From Cymodocea nodosa (taxonomy: Eukaryota; Streptophyta; Magnoliopsida; Alismatales; Cymodoceaceae): DNA of 64,000 bases. The stretch is taken from assembly GCA_036874045.1 (NCBI GenBank), contig CM072342.1, positions 6,656,501 through 6,720,500 on the forward strand, read 5' to 3'. Position 1 is the first letter of the stretch. Each line of letters opens with the position of its first letter. The notes below the pieces were generated by a model, which did no database searches, was not told the origin of the DNA, and worked only from the letters and a program-made list of their open reading frames with translations. The position numbers were made by a program, and so were the translations under genes. Of this stretch, positions 23,716 through 38,500 are shown piece after piece.

Positions 23716-24624
23716 AAGGAACATCTGGTTTGTGGTGTTTAACTTCTCCCAAATTGATCATGTACAGCATCATTGAACATTAGCACCTGTCAAATACATT
23801 CAATGGAATACAAGGTAGATTAACAGGTATAATTTTCAGGTTGATGTTACTGCCAACGCCCACATGCAGAGTTTTTGTAAATGTTTTATTTTCTTTTCTT
23901 GTGGATGCATATAGGTACAAGTAACCATATAGATATTTTCGCTAGATCACTATAAATGCATATTAAAATTTTTATTTAAAATTAACTAGTATCAACCCTT
24001 GATCCAAAGGTATTAAAATTGATCATTTTTTTTTTTGAATTCAAGTATTGATCTTCAAACTCATAATTCATAAATCTGGAATTGAATTTGTATTATGTTT
24101 AAATTTTAAAGGACACTAGACTATACTATAGATTAATTATCTTTTACTTTTAAAAAATATATTTAAAAAGTAGTTGCCTATGGGAACAAATTTCTTAGAG
24201 CCACCTTTAGGAACATTTTTGGCGTAAACCTTTAACAATAAATGACGAACTTTGCCATCCATAAAAGTGAGAATTGTGGTTGATTTTGGCATGCATGTGA
24301 ATTTTCAAAATTATTCATTCTTCTTTGGTGCTTATGTTGTTGTGAGACTCTAATATTTTACTTGAAGGTCTGTGTATCGTAGAAAATGGCAGAAATAAAC
24401 AAAAAGAAAAGTAATAAAAAGTTAAGATAAAATATAGTGTTTATATACGATGGAAAGTAGAAGAAAGTTTAATAAACTTTTCATTTTAACTCTTTTGAAA
24501 AAGATTTTTCTTTATACTTTCTTTTTGGCTCTGAGAGGTGTAAAATAATTAGAAAGTGATGACTTATTTTTATCATATATTAAGTAAAAGTTTTCTTTTA
24601 ATTTTCTTATGAATCATGTGTTAT

Positions 24625-24822
24625 TATTATAAATCATAATAATTATATTTTATTACCATAAATTATAACATATTTATCATTTTTTATCATAAAAATCATA
24701 TTTTATCATCTATCTTAAAAATCATATTTTACCATCATAAATCATAAAAATCATATTTTATCATCATAAATCATAAAAATTATATTTCATCATTTTTTAT
24801 TATAAAAATTATATTTTATCTA
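24625..24822. repeat. 28-29 bp AT-rich tandem repeat
   Basis: About six units of the type TCATAAAAATCATATTTTA are visible, with starts near 24687, 24714, 24742, 24771 and 24799. Copies diverge mildly. Confidence 0.7.
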
Positions 24823-26530
24823 TAAACTTGTCATAAGCATTGAATAATTGTATTTTATTAAATTCATATTCTATTATTTTCTATTGTATTCTGTTACATT
24901 CCTTATTATGTACAAATACTCATATTTTGACTTTTTGAATTTTTCTTTCTGTTTCTTTTCATATTTTTTGGATACATAAATACACCGTTAATTGACTATT
25001 TTTGTGGTTTTGTCAACCATGATAATATGATTTCATTTTTTGATTTAACATGTTAATTTTCCTTATTGGGATTGTATTTTTTCAGAAAAATTGGTTCATT
25101 GAAAAAGCATTAGTATTTGTAGTTTTTTATGTAAATTTTCGTAAATGCAAAAAATTACGACACTGAAAGCGTAGATCAATATTTTTGTATTTCTTTTAGA
25201 AGTTATCTCCCTTTTTTGTCAAAAGCATTGGATTCAAGTTGAAAGGTAGAAATTGTGTTCTAAACCCAACGCTTGGATTGATGAGCAAGAAATTATACGA
25301 TGTAAGAGATGCTATCAATGTCTAATTTAATTAGTTTCACTAAAATATGCTCATATGATGATGATTATTATTATTATTATTATGACTGTTTATGATAAGC
25401 ATAGTTAATACATTTTCATTATACTAATTACTAATTTTAAATATATATCACTTATATTAATTATATTAATAGTTATTTAAATATTATTAATTATATTAAG
25501 AAATACAATTATATTATTCTTACTCATGTATCATCTACTGAAACCAACTGTATTAACTATTTAATGATGGTAGCTATTTTTTGTACAAGGTATTAATAGA
25601 AAATAATGATAATAATAATAATAGAAGATTTGTAAATTACTAAAAATAATTATATTGTTACTAATATCAATTATCGTTTATATTAGTCAGAATGTTGGGG
25701 GTAAAAATACTAATAAGAATGATTATTAATGTTAATATATTTAGTATCATGAGCGACCAATGATTAACTCATTCATAAAGGTTTTACCATATGATAGAAT
25801 AATTAATAACAATAAATATAATAATTATTATTATTACTGCAATCACGTAGATTTTCCCATCCATTTTCAGATGTGGGCGGCTCATAATTTGGGGAGGAAG
25901 AAAAGATAAGGTGTGGTGTTTGGATTGACGTTTTTAGGCGCTTTTTGTAACGCTAAAAGCAAAACCTTTACGAAACGTGAGCCTTCGAAGAGCACAGTAC
26001 CTTTTGTAAATCTACCTTCCATTACAGACAACTACAACATGATGCTGTGAATGTTTACATTTACATTTTTTCCTTTTGGCATCATTTTCTTTCTTTCTGC
26101 CCCACACAGAAGTGTTATCTTACACCTGTAGTGTACGATGCAGACTCCATATGTTGGCTGGAATTAAAGATTTGCTTTTGAAAAAATGGTTCCATTACAG
26201 ACGTTCTGAAGGGAATTTTCCCATTTGAAACCAGGGGAACGAATTGCGTTGGTGGAAGAGTATGAAAACTCAAAGTTTCAGGGTGCAAACGGAAGTGGCA
26301 CAAAATAAATGCCGGGCCCAATTCAATCCACTAGATTCTCAAAAGCATAAAATCCAAGTACACAACAGTCTTCTGTGTTCTCATAAGCATAGGAAATGGA
26401 AATTACATAATGAACACATCATGTAGAACATTTACCTCGAGTGATTGAAAGGAGGAGAAAGTGGCTGCACATGTGATTCCCATCTCCACACATCAATGGC
26501 GAAACATTTGGAGATTCAATCTCAGCTGGT
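24823..26530. other. Intergenic between convergent genes
   Basis: The left part is AT-rich with (ATT)n at 25367-25383 and (AAT)n near 25610. A palindrome-rich patch at 25935-25970 (TTTTAGGCG...CGCTAAAA) may be a small element end. The part next to 26531 is the expected 3' untranslated region of the 14-3-3 gene. No further gene is seen. Confidence 0.4.
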
Positions 26531-26536
26531 TTAGCT
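26531..26536 (-). CDS. 14-3-3 exon 7, terminal Ser codon and stop
   Basis: The minus strand reads a pyrimidine-rich TTTCTTTTGGTGTACAG acceptor followed by AGC TAA, in phase 0 with exon 6. A one-codon coding end is plausible, but the alternative is retention of intron 6 with a stop at 26947. Confidence 0.45.
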   Translation of the reverse strand, partial: S

Positions 26537-29500
26537 CTGTACACCAAAAGAAATGAACTCAAGACTTATTTAACAACGTAAACTAGCCTCAGAAGAACCA
26601 AAGCTTGAACTTTCTCATGAATCCTCTTAACTTCACCAAGTGGCACTTGGAAAATTATGATAATGCAATAAGGAGTTCACTCTTAAAGAGGTTGCATAGT
26701 TTGAACTAAAATGCAAGGGGATGTAGTCGGCAACCAAAGGTTTATCTCCTGATAATTTTCAGCCTGTTTACCAACATAACTACCATGTAACTGTCCAAAT
26801 CTATCTATTGATACTGAGATAAGGTGAGGGGTGTAAGTGAACAACATATTTGATGCATGCAGGCGTTTCTTTTTTGAAGAAAATGGATGATATTTCTCAG
26901 AATTGTGTTTTCTCAAGGAAAAATAATAAAAGAAAAGAGTTGACGTTCAGGCACAGATTAGTATAACAAATAAACTCACGTCCATGTCTTCATCATTTTT
27001 GGTCTGCTCACCTGCAAAAGAAACCTTTTGTAAACATACGAAGTTTTTACAACTTGCAACCAATGACTGTCCGATGCTTCATAAAAAACTTGCTGTCAAA
27101 ATTCAGTCATGCTAATCAGTTTGTAATTTTCTGTGACCATAAATGATTGTCAACCATTCAGTATAGTTGGAAATTACTGAATCTGTGATCTGACAACTGC
27201 AAATTCACTTACCAAAATTAATATCATCCACTTCAATAAGCACCTATGAATTTTTGCTGAAACTTAAAATAAAAACGAAAAAGAGGCAAATAGATGAATT
27301 TCAACTTAAAAGAATAGATGCCACAGTACACGTACCATCTTCCTCCATTAAATCTGTTGTCCAAAGTGTAACATTGTCCTTCAGGAGTTGCAGGATAAGT
27401 GCACTGTCCTTGTATGTTTCTTCATTGATGTCAGTAATCTTGGCAAGAGCATCATCAAATGCCGTCTTTGCTAAGTGGCAAGCCCTAAGAAATAACAAGT
27501 TATAGACTTTTAATTAAGGCATTACCTTGAATAAGGGCGCTCTCTGATTTATTTGTTTATTTTAGAAAAGAAATGCTTGTCATAATTCCATATCAAAAAT
27601 GAAAAGAACCTAACACGGTCAACGAAACCATGCTGGTGAACGGACATATAATTATTACGTTTTTTCTTATATGGGTGCATCTAGATTTTTGGAATGAAGA
27701 AAATGGTTATTCTTGAACCTTCACTAAACAGGATTACATGTACAAAGGGTAGACTAAATACTTGACAAATGGATCAGTTTACTCATAAATAAAGACATAA
27801 AACTCTATCATTTTCTCTCAAAATGGAATATATATTGATCATGTTTAGCTTGGTACAAAGATTATCAAGTACTTCAACACTCAAACATTTGGTAAAAATA
27901 TCTAGGAATTCATCTGCAGATTGAATGTAAAGTATAGATATCACGTACAATATGGCAATATCTCTCTGTGTTTTGTTTGCTCATGAAAGATAAGATTGTT
28001 TGCTACAAAGCTTGCTAATTGATTGTCACAATACATAGTTATATGAGTCTGAATTACAAAATCAAACTCCTCTAAAAGTGAACACAATCATACCATCTCA
28101 CTTATAGTCGCCATTGAATGATAACTTCAAAATTAAACCTAAATACAACATTTTGTATTTTATCAAACCATATAACCAAGTTACCTCCAACATAAGTGCA
28201 AAAATCAATGGTAAGCTTTACATCACCTGAATATCTTGAATCAAAGTCTCAACATACAAGTGGTCATGTCCCTTGTATATTAGTCCCTAAGAAGGTTCAC
28301 TACATATGCCATATTTGGTCTCATAGCTATGAAGTTTCCTAATCAATTATCTATATTGTCTAGGATACTCAAGGAGTTCTGAAGACATCCTAGAAGAGAG
28401 GATTGAGCTCAATAAGGATACTCTCAAATTTACAAGCTAAGAGTTCTATTTCTTGTAATAATTCAAGTACATACTTTCTTTGTGATAAAGAAAGCCACAC
28501 CTTGAAATATGTAAATTCAATACTTAAAGAAGTACCTAGGTATGTTGAAAGGAAAAGATTTGAAATCATTAATTTCTGTAACACTGTCTACAAAGGCATG
28601 ACTTCTACTATGATACTCTATTGGTAAAGAGATGAGAAAATTGGGAGTCGTCATTTAATCTAATTTAGAATAAATTAGAAAAAACCTATATGTAAGTACA
28701 AGTGACTCTTAAGTGGTATAAGTTGTGATCTATGAATTATGAGTTCAAGAGTTTCAAGTATGCATGGGAAAAGTATTATACACCCTATAAGTTTGAATTA
28801 CATGACCTCTTGATTATCCTGAAACTAAGTGTTAAGTGAAAGTTCTGAGTAAAAAATAAAGAGAGATGAGATGAATGGACTCATGAAATCCATATGAGAT
28901 GAAATAAGATGAAAGTGAAAAAAAGAGATGAGAAAGGACCTAAAAAGGTTAGAGATAAGGAATGAATAGTTATATAAAATTTCTCAATTAAACGTAGGTT
29001 TGATGAGAAATAAACTAAGTGCATCTATGTATCCTAGTCAATGTGTATAAGTGACTAAGTTTAAGCAAACAGGACAACAAAATAATGCAAAGAAAAGAGC
29101 AAGACAAGATGCTAGTATGGTAAGAGGCAAGTTTAAATAAGAAGGTACAAGAAGGCAATAAGAGGCCAACAAAGTTAACCAATGTTTGTTAAGGATGCCT
29201 TTTAACTAGATATGTCAAGTGGGCTCCAGTAATGGGCCAACCTAACTTGTAGTGGGCTAGTCTAACTTGATCTGATTTAAAAAATCATGCTAGGATAGGC
29301 TGTATAAATTTTAAATTACGACTCATAGGCTAGGCTAACATGAACTCGCAGGCCAAACATTCGTTTTTCGAATGTTTTTATGAATGTTCATGAAAAAGCG
29401 ACAATCATTTTTATGAACATTCCTAAAATAAAAATATTTGCATTTTACGAACATTTGAAAATATTCCAAATGTTTATCAATTCGGATAGAGAGAGAGGAA

Positions 29501-32500
29501 AAGGGAGAGAAATAAAGAGAGAGAGAAGAAGATGTAAAAATCTATAAATAAAGAAGAAGGATTAAAATTTTCTTCACAACTCATACTTATTTAATCTTGT
29601 CTTTTTCTTTTACAAAATATACAAAGCTTTCAAGTTTCAGACTTTCAACTTTCAAATTTTGACTCTCCACTCAACTTCTGTTTGCAAAAATGACACAATT
29701 TCAATGAGTTCAACTTCAATAGTATTGCCATCGATAATTTTCCAACATTTAAGTTAAAACAACAATACTTCTAATATTAAACTATGGAAGGTAAAATATC
29801 TTCAAGTATTACTATTAAACTTAGAAGATCTGTTTTATGATTAAAGTTTACAATAAAGATGAAAGATATAAGAGACAGTACTATGGTAAAAAGAATCTAG
29901 TGCAACATCTACATTGTAGACTTCTCATGTAAAACTGTAAGCTATATAAATCATTTATTTAGACATTTAATTAATTGTTCATCTAAAAGATTTGAAAAAA
30001 ATAAAATAATTCAAACATAAATTAAATTTAACCCTGAAGGTAATATAACACTAACATTATAATCCTAAGAATACTAAAGAACTACATACTAAATTTATTG
30101 TTCAAAATTTACCTATTAATTTTGATAATAGTCAATATTTTTAAGATTATATTTCACAAGTTTATTGCCTACAATTTAAAAAGGTTTCTAGAAATACTAG
30201 ACAAAATATTATCGATCATTATAGTAAACTTAGAATGAAACTAATTAATATAATAGATTCTATTAATACATTTATAGTATGTACATCTGATATTTGCAAG
30301 AGTAAAACTAAAATAAAATATAATTCTTACTGCATATTTTATTCATGATAATTGGATTTTACAAAAAAAAGTAATAGAATTTAGAAGAATAAATCTACAT
30401 AACGCTCAAAATATTTTTAATGCTATTATGAAAATTTTTGAAATTTATAGAATTAAAGAAAAAGTAGGTAATATTACGTTTGATAATGCATTTAGTAATA
30501 ATGCAATTATCTCTATATTTAAAAATAGATTAACCCCACCAAATGGTTTTGATTTATTTTATCAAAGATGTATATGTCATATAATTAATTTTATAATTCA
30601 AGTAGGTGTTAAAGAAATATTAAAACTACATTAGTTTATATTTTAACTAGTGGTAGATATCAACAAAAATTTAATCATGCATGTCATTCTTTTGATTTAC
30701 CATATAAGACATTTATAATGAATTCCTTATAAGTGAAATTCTTTATATTTAATGTTAAATAATTGTTTACCTTATAAAGAAGTTATAAAAACTTATTATA
30801 ATGGTAGAATTAATGATAGTATAACACCATTAAATGAAAATGATTTTGCAATAGTTAATTATTTTATTGAAAATTCAAAATCATTTTATAATGCAACAAA
30901 ACATTTATCAAGAATATATTATTTTACTTCTATTTATACAATACATCATTTATATAATATTACAAAAGTTTTTAATAATTATGGTAATTATCCATTTTTT
31001 ACACCTATAATTTTTAAAATATTAGAATAATATACTTCTTTCATATACATTAAGTAATTGTTTAGATCTTAGGACTAAAATAAAAGTTGATAAAAGATTA
31101 ATAATTGCAATACAAAATTGTTTAAATATAGAACTTAATGTAATAATTGAAAATATAAAAGAAAATTTAAACATGTTTAATTTATATGTTATAAAATATG
31201 GATCACAACAAACACAATGCACATCCTATATACCATAACTATCATCATCATCAATTTATGATTTTAATATATTTGTTGATGATTATAATAATTTTAACTC
31301 AATAAATAGGTAATAATTAATTAATTTTAATAATATAAATCATAACTATTTAGTAAGAGAAAATCCTATTTTTTAAATTTTAATGTAATTAATTTATGAA
31401 AAAAATAAAAAGATATATTTCCTATTTTATCTTTAATGACTAAAAATTTACTAATAATTCCAACTTATTCTATAACATATAAACAAACATTTATAAGATA
31501 ATAGCAATAAGATTTTAATGTGTGTTAAAATCTGGAGTTTGCTTGCATTTGTGGATAATAGCAGCAAGATGACTTTATAAATGAATTTGGAAATTTAAAT
31601 ATTTGAATGTAATTATATAAATCAAATGTAAAAATATTTGATGTAATATTTATGTTATTCTCATAACAAGTATAATGTAATTTTAATTTCAATTCATAAA
31701 TAAAATAATTTATTTTAACTTTATGACCTATGTTTGAAAGTGTTGATGAATCATGAATGATGATTTGATGCTAATGTGTTGATGTATTGTGTATTTATAA
31801 ATGAAATAATTTATTTCTTTTATGTTGATTTATTCAAATATTATGATTTAATAATACTTAAATTTAATATAATATATATATTAAAAAAATTTAAAAGAAA
31901 AATTGACATTCTTTTTTAATTTTCAATGTTAGAATAGATTAATGAGAGATAATAAAAAACAAAAAATTCGTTGATTTAATAATAACTCTACAACTTTTTA
32001 ATAGAGCTCACGTGAAACTTTAAGTTTCACACGTACATTCACAAAGTTTGCATATTTTTTTATATTTCCTTAAGACTCTAACCAAACTTCGAAGGATAAA
32101 AATATAAAAATATGTGAACTTACCTTCTAAGTTCGATTAAATAAGTCCGATCGAAGGTGAATTTGCATAATTTTTTTATCCTTTGATTGAACTATAGTTT
32201 TAACTTCGGTTTGATTAAAGTTCACATATTTTTTATTTTTATATTTATTTTTTTATCCAACTGAAGTTCACATTTGTTTTATTATCCTTGGATTGGATCA
32301 AAAGTTAACTTCAATGCGATTGAAATTTGCTATATTATATATATATATATTTATACATTAAATGTCATCAACCTTCGTAATGTCAAGTGCCTTTACTTGA
32401 AATTTATAAACGCCAGGTATGGCCTTTCTCCCTTATATATATATATATATATATTAATGTATTATGTTTTTATGTGAAAATACACATTTTTTTAGATATT

Positions 32501-35500
32501 TGCATTTTTGGTTTTCATTTTCATTTTTTTAGATACATTGCACGCTTTGAATCTAAAATATTTTGATTTTATAATTTTCATTTCATTTTAGATACTTTTA
32601 TTTTTTAGGAATTTTATTCCTTAGATAATATTATAAGTCATATTGTCTAATTATTGTTTTGATGATGAAAAACTTTGAACTTAAAAGAAAATCTTATTTG
32701 ACACATTCTCAAAAGAACATTGGAATAGCTGGCTATCTATAAACATATGAAGAGTTTTTCAATAGTAAAAGGTCAACAACTTAAGTTGTTCGGAAACTCA
32801 TAAAGTTATATATTTACAGTTCGTTAAAGTCAACAACTTACTTGATTCACTAAACAAGTTAAAAGTATATTATGACTTTGGCCCAAAAACAAATCTAGAA
32901 GCAAGGAGTACTACATGCAATACTAAAATAATGGATTCAACATGAGATGCAACTATATGGTATCACATAGAATGGAGCATGAGGAACTAATGGACAAATA
33001 TGTATGGAGAACCATATAAGCATGGAGTGGAGGAGAAGAAAATGTAACTAAATAAACATAAGACACAACTGAAATAAGATGAGACTAAATAAGAAAAAGT
33101 TAAAATGCAACTAGACAAACATGAAGAAGAAGAAATCAAATGTAACTAAATGAGCATGAAGAACGTGTGGACGAATGATCTTGGTGAATGGAACTACATG
33201 TATACGAATGTGTGTGGCTCGTTCATTTTTCTCACCCTCCTTGTGGCCAAGGGGAAGAAATTATTAGGCCACCTGAGGAGGGGAAAAGAGGGGGCATCCA
33301 TGCATCCACATAAGGAAGAAGTTGCTGCAGGATTGCCTCGTTCGCTTGTGTTGTTGTCAATCTACTCACATGATGAGGTTCCATTGGTGACAAGTGAACT
33401 GTGCATGACATGAGTGAAAGGGGGTTGACCTTCTTTTTCCTCCTCCCCATGTAGGTCCTATTTATGTGACTCCTGTCATGCAAGAGAGGTGTTTTGTACA
33501 CACAAGGAGGTGACACCTGTACATGCTCAAGTGTGTCATCATACATAGAGCTAGAAGGGAGATTTTGTGCCCTATTCCAGTAAGGAAGAGAGAAAAACTT
33601 GTTTTGGGTTAGTATTTTTCTAGTTTTGTCCAAATAACAATGTTGTTGACTATTGCATAATTTCTTTTAGATTACTATTAATTAATGCAAGTTTATTGCA
33701 TATTTGATCTGTAGTGAGCTTACCCACTATGGTTCAAGTATAATCTTAGTGCCAAGGAGGTATCATAGTAGGCCCACATCTGTAAATTCAATTGTAGAGG
33801 TGAATTTTGGTGAATTTACTTGGAGGTCATTTCTACCTGAAGGGTAAAATAGAAATTTCATAGGCCAAGAGGTCAGCCAGTAGAGTCATCCACCGATCAA
33901 CCAAAATCACCTATCAATTGATTGTTTTGTTCAAATGATCAACATTTGTAAGTTGACCATCGAGTTTTGTCAAACAATGAAGGATAGGAGGAAGGCCGGT
34001 TAATGAAGTCATATGTCAGTTAATCGTTTCATGAAGACCATTGATATGTCAAGTGACACCATTGAGTTTTGCCAGCCAACAGGGCAGTGAGCATCAACAA
34101 CAAGCCATTGTTACCTGCCAATGGAAAATCCTTACACAACAACAAATTTTTCCAGCAAGGATTCAGTAGGTAACTCAATGAACACCAAAGGAAGGAGAGT
34201 CCAAACCAACCAAAGGTAAAACTCTGAACAGTCAAAGGTAAAACCCCAGACAGCCAAGGGTAAAACCTTAGAAACACAGAAGTAAGATCTTGGATAGCCG
34301 AGACAAGGGGGTGGACTACCAGAAGAAAGCATATGGATGATGGGATGTTGAATCCAGTCTATCAGAGGAAGATTCAAATGAATCAGCTAAAAACTTGAAT
34401 GACCAGAAAAACTTGAACAACCAACAAAAGACTCAAATGACCCATTCCAAAATTTGATCATTTGATGAGTTAACGTTATCTCCTTTAGACATGTGAGTTA
34501 AAGGGCGTGCCATAAATACACATAAACCTTAGAAGGAGAGCTATCGTGCAATGAAGTCCCTTAACAGATTCCAGATATGTCTTCGTGTCAAAAAATCCAT
34601 TATTCCTCAAAGGAGGCCAATAGACTCAAAGGATGCACCTATTGAAAGGTTTAATCGAACCACAACCTAAGCATGGGTGTCATGAGACATATGAGTGCTC
34701 ATTGGAAAGAAGACTTCAAGAGGAAGATCGGGAGCACAATAGTGACTCTAGCTGATGTGCCATTTGAAAGTTAATTCTCCAAGAAGGGGGAAGACTGTAA
34801 CTGACCCATAACTGACCAAGGTAAGACTTCTTACTCCTCAACATAAAGAAGAAGGTCCTCCCACTTGGGAACATGAGGAATATGGGTTAGTGACCTTGTA
34901 AGCCTGAGGACCAGCCTGTGCCCTAGCATCTATATTTGAGGTGTCATTTTTGTAGAATATACATGCTTGTGCTGATTGTTGTTTTCAAATAGAATTACTT
35001 TCTTTCTTATCTTTTTTCATGTGTTCTCATATGTGCAAATAGAGGAGAGCTTGAGAGTGCATGGGATCACTTTCCCACACATCCATTTCCACACGTTTAC
35101 ACAAGGAGCACCTCCAATGTCATCAGCTACCAACATCCATCGTTAATCACATGCACTTCTAGAGACCTTGATCTCTTGAAGGGGGATTGAACTACGAATC
35201 AATGTCAACATGACTTGAGTTTTAGTGATGCATGTACTCTTTTGATTATGTACATTTTAGTCATTTTGATTGATATTTTGTAACACCACATACATAGGGG
35301 TGTGGCCTTCACTTCGACACTCTAAGGTGAAAAGAAAAGAAGATATGGAGTCACTACCTAATCTGATTCTAAGGATAAATTAGGAAAAGCCTATATATAA
35401 GTGTAAATGATTTCTAAATGATACGTAAAATTTTAATCTACAAACCTAAAATTTGAGTAAGTACTCTAAGAATGCATAGAAAAGGTAGTAAGCACCCTAT

Positions 35501-38500
35501 ATGCCTGAATTACTCAACTTCTCAATTATCTCTAATAGGTTAGTTGCTAGGTGTCTAAAGATATAGGTTTTTTATTCTAAGACTAAGTGTGTGATAAGTG
35601 CTAGCCTAAGTGTAAAATGAGATGTGATGTGATAAATGAGCCCATGGGGATGGGATAAAATAAGTTAAAAATGAAATGAAGAGGTGAGAAGAAATGACCT
35701 ATGAAAATTAGGAGGGAAAAGGTCATATAATAATTTTCCATTTATGTGTAAGTATGAAGAAAAATATTTTAAGTGCTCCTAAATGTGATCTAACTATGAC
35801 GTATGTGTGGTTAAGTTAGTCTAAGACAAACAAGACAAGATAAAGGAATAATATTAACACTAACAAGGCATGATTAGAGGCAATGTTGCATGATGCATAA
35901 ATGGATGTAAGAGAAATATAGACAACCAAATGAGAAAATTGATATTAGTGTATTTTAGTTATAAATTGGAAGAAGAACATGATGGACCTTCATGAAATCT
36001 CCAAGTGATTCAAAAAGGTTGGTTGGTTTATTTTATTATTAAATGATTAGGATTTTCACTTGGCTAATGCAAGCCTACATGAGATGAGGAGATGAGAAAG
36101 ATATATGCAAGCATGACAAGATGAGAGGTAAGCCCATGGGACTTGGAATGAAGAGATGAGGGAAAGGACTTTGCATAATTCTAACATATATACAATTAAA
36201 ATATGAATGGTGCATGAATATATGGGTCATATGTGCATGGGATGATTTATGAATACATATATAAGATAATGCATGACTATATGTTTAGAATAATGCATGA
36301 ATACATGTTTATATAAGATGAATGCATGACTATATGTTTAGAATGGTGCATGAATATATGTTCATATATGCATGTTTATTTAAGATGAAAGGAATGCAAA
36401 AATACATATTGGTATATGATTAGAATGATGTATGAGTACATGTTTATACATGTATAGGATGATGGATTTTGCTTAAGATAAAGTGAGTGCGAAAATATAG
36501 GTTTATATGGTGACATGATGCATGGTTGTAAAATGAGATGATGCATGTTCACTATGTGAAATGTAGAATGATGTATGAGTACATGTTTATACATGTATAG
36601 GATGATGGATTTTGCTTAAGATAAAGTGAGTGCGAAAATATAGGTTTATATGGTGACATGATGCATGGTTGTAAAATGAGATGATGCATGTTCACTATGT
36701 GAAATGATATATGCTTATGTGAAAAGATACATGGATGAGGGTGCATGAATGTTGTATAAATGTGATACATAGGGTGTTGATCCTATGCATGAATTTCATG
36801 GACTAAATCATAAGTTATATGGAAATGGATAAATGTGAAACCAAAAGCAAAAATTTAATGCAAAAACTATATACATAAGATTATGTGAAACCAAATAGAA
36901 CAATAGACGTATGTAAATGAAGGCAAAAATAAAGCATGCAAACATGATGCAAATGCCACACATTCTGTAGGTATGCTGAGCCACCGATCCATAATCACTC
37001 AAAAACTTATAGTATTGAAAAAATAAGTGCACAATAAAAACAAGGGAGATGAAGTCACTTAGCCCAAGTTTCTTCTGTTTGCATCAAAGGAAGATCCCAT
37101 TGGCCCAAGGGACCCCATCTACACATGACGGAAAACAAACAATAATGTGATGAAAAAACTGGACAAAGAGAAGGGTGGCAAAGCATTTCTGACATCACAA
37201 TTTGGGGCTTTGCAGTTCATTAGATAACTATGAAATTTATGTTCAAAGAATGATGATTTGTGAACTTACTAGTGTTTTCTTCAAATCCTCAACTTCATGG
37301 AAAATTCCGAAGTGATGGTCAGAACGCCGATCACAAGAGTCAAGAACCTCATTGAAGTTAGATCAAAGGAGCATGGTACGATGAAGTTGTACTTCATATT
37401 TGAAATATGGGTGAAACTCAAACTCCGAAGCCTTATCAAATCATTGCAAAAGTGTTCAACAAGTCTGAGGTTACTTGAGAGAAGTCCATCACTAATAGAT
37501 GGTGCTGGTGGTTGTGTAAGGTAGTGGAGTTCATGTCTGTATGAAGGGGGTGTGTTGAGAATCATTCCAAAGCAACTTGGGGTGATTGGTCATGTCTGAA
37601 GTGATGCCCTGGGAAGTGCCCTTGACTCCTTCTTATGGGTTCATCCTTGTTGAAAGGGTCATCGATGAAAATGGGAAGAAGATCCAGTGACAAGTGGGAT
37701 GATAGCTAGGTTACCCGAGTGGGGAGGTAGTAGATTGTGGAGATATAAGGCAGCAAACAAAGTTGTAAGGATAGGCTATCTGCAAGCCAAAGATTCTGGA
37801 AACCTTCCGAGTACAGATGTCAGAATTGGAGAAGATGAGATTCAGGGAAAAGTTTTTGAAAAGGGGAAGGAGACAAATTGCACAAACAGGTACAAGTGGC
37901 TCGAGCAAGCACAGATGAATCCCTTTTTGTTTTGTAAATGTATTTTGGGATTTTATATATATATGTGTTGCAAATACAAGACTTTGTGTGGAGACTATTG
38001 GAATGTCAGGAACTTATTGTCTTGTGGATTTATGTTTTAAATCTAAAGTTTAGTTTTTTTTTAAGTTATGGTTATTATTGTTAAACTTGTTACAGGTATC
38101 ACAATCTTGTAGTATTAGAGAGAAGTTTTTCACATACCTATTTTATATGTGTGAATTTCTCTTCTAATATTGTAACAATTGTCATTTTCCAATATTTCGA
38201 GGTATGATAAATAGCATGGGTGAGTTAACACGATCATGGACATAAGCATGTAAAAGGATAAATGCAAGCATGTAATAAATGTATGCAAATATGTTGGTAA
38301 ATGAATAAGCATGGGACTACGTACGAGTGTGTAGATATGAGCTAACAAGTGCAATGAGTAAGCATGAATGAAAGCATAGGTGTGTATGTGATTAAACTAT
38401 CAAGCATGTATACAAACAAGTATGGGTGTATATGGATGTGCAAGCATGAATGAGAATAAGGTAACAAGCATGAAACTAAGTGAATTAGTATGATTATGAA

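Noticed and set aside
33232..33633. 133-codon minus-strand frame in intron 4
   Set aside because: No recognisable domain and low-complexity ends; open by chance in mixed-composition DNA as far as I can tell.
36376..36770. Two near-identical minus-strand 72-codon frames
   Set aside because: They are copies of the same 143-bp tandem duplication, not a gene family.
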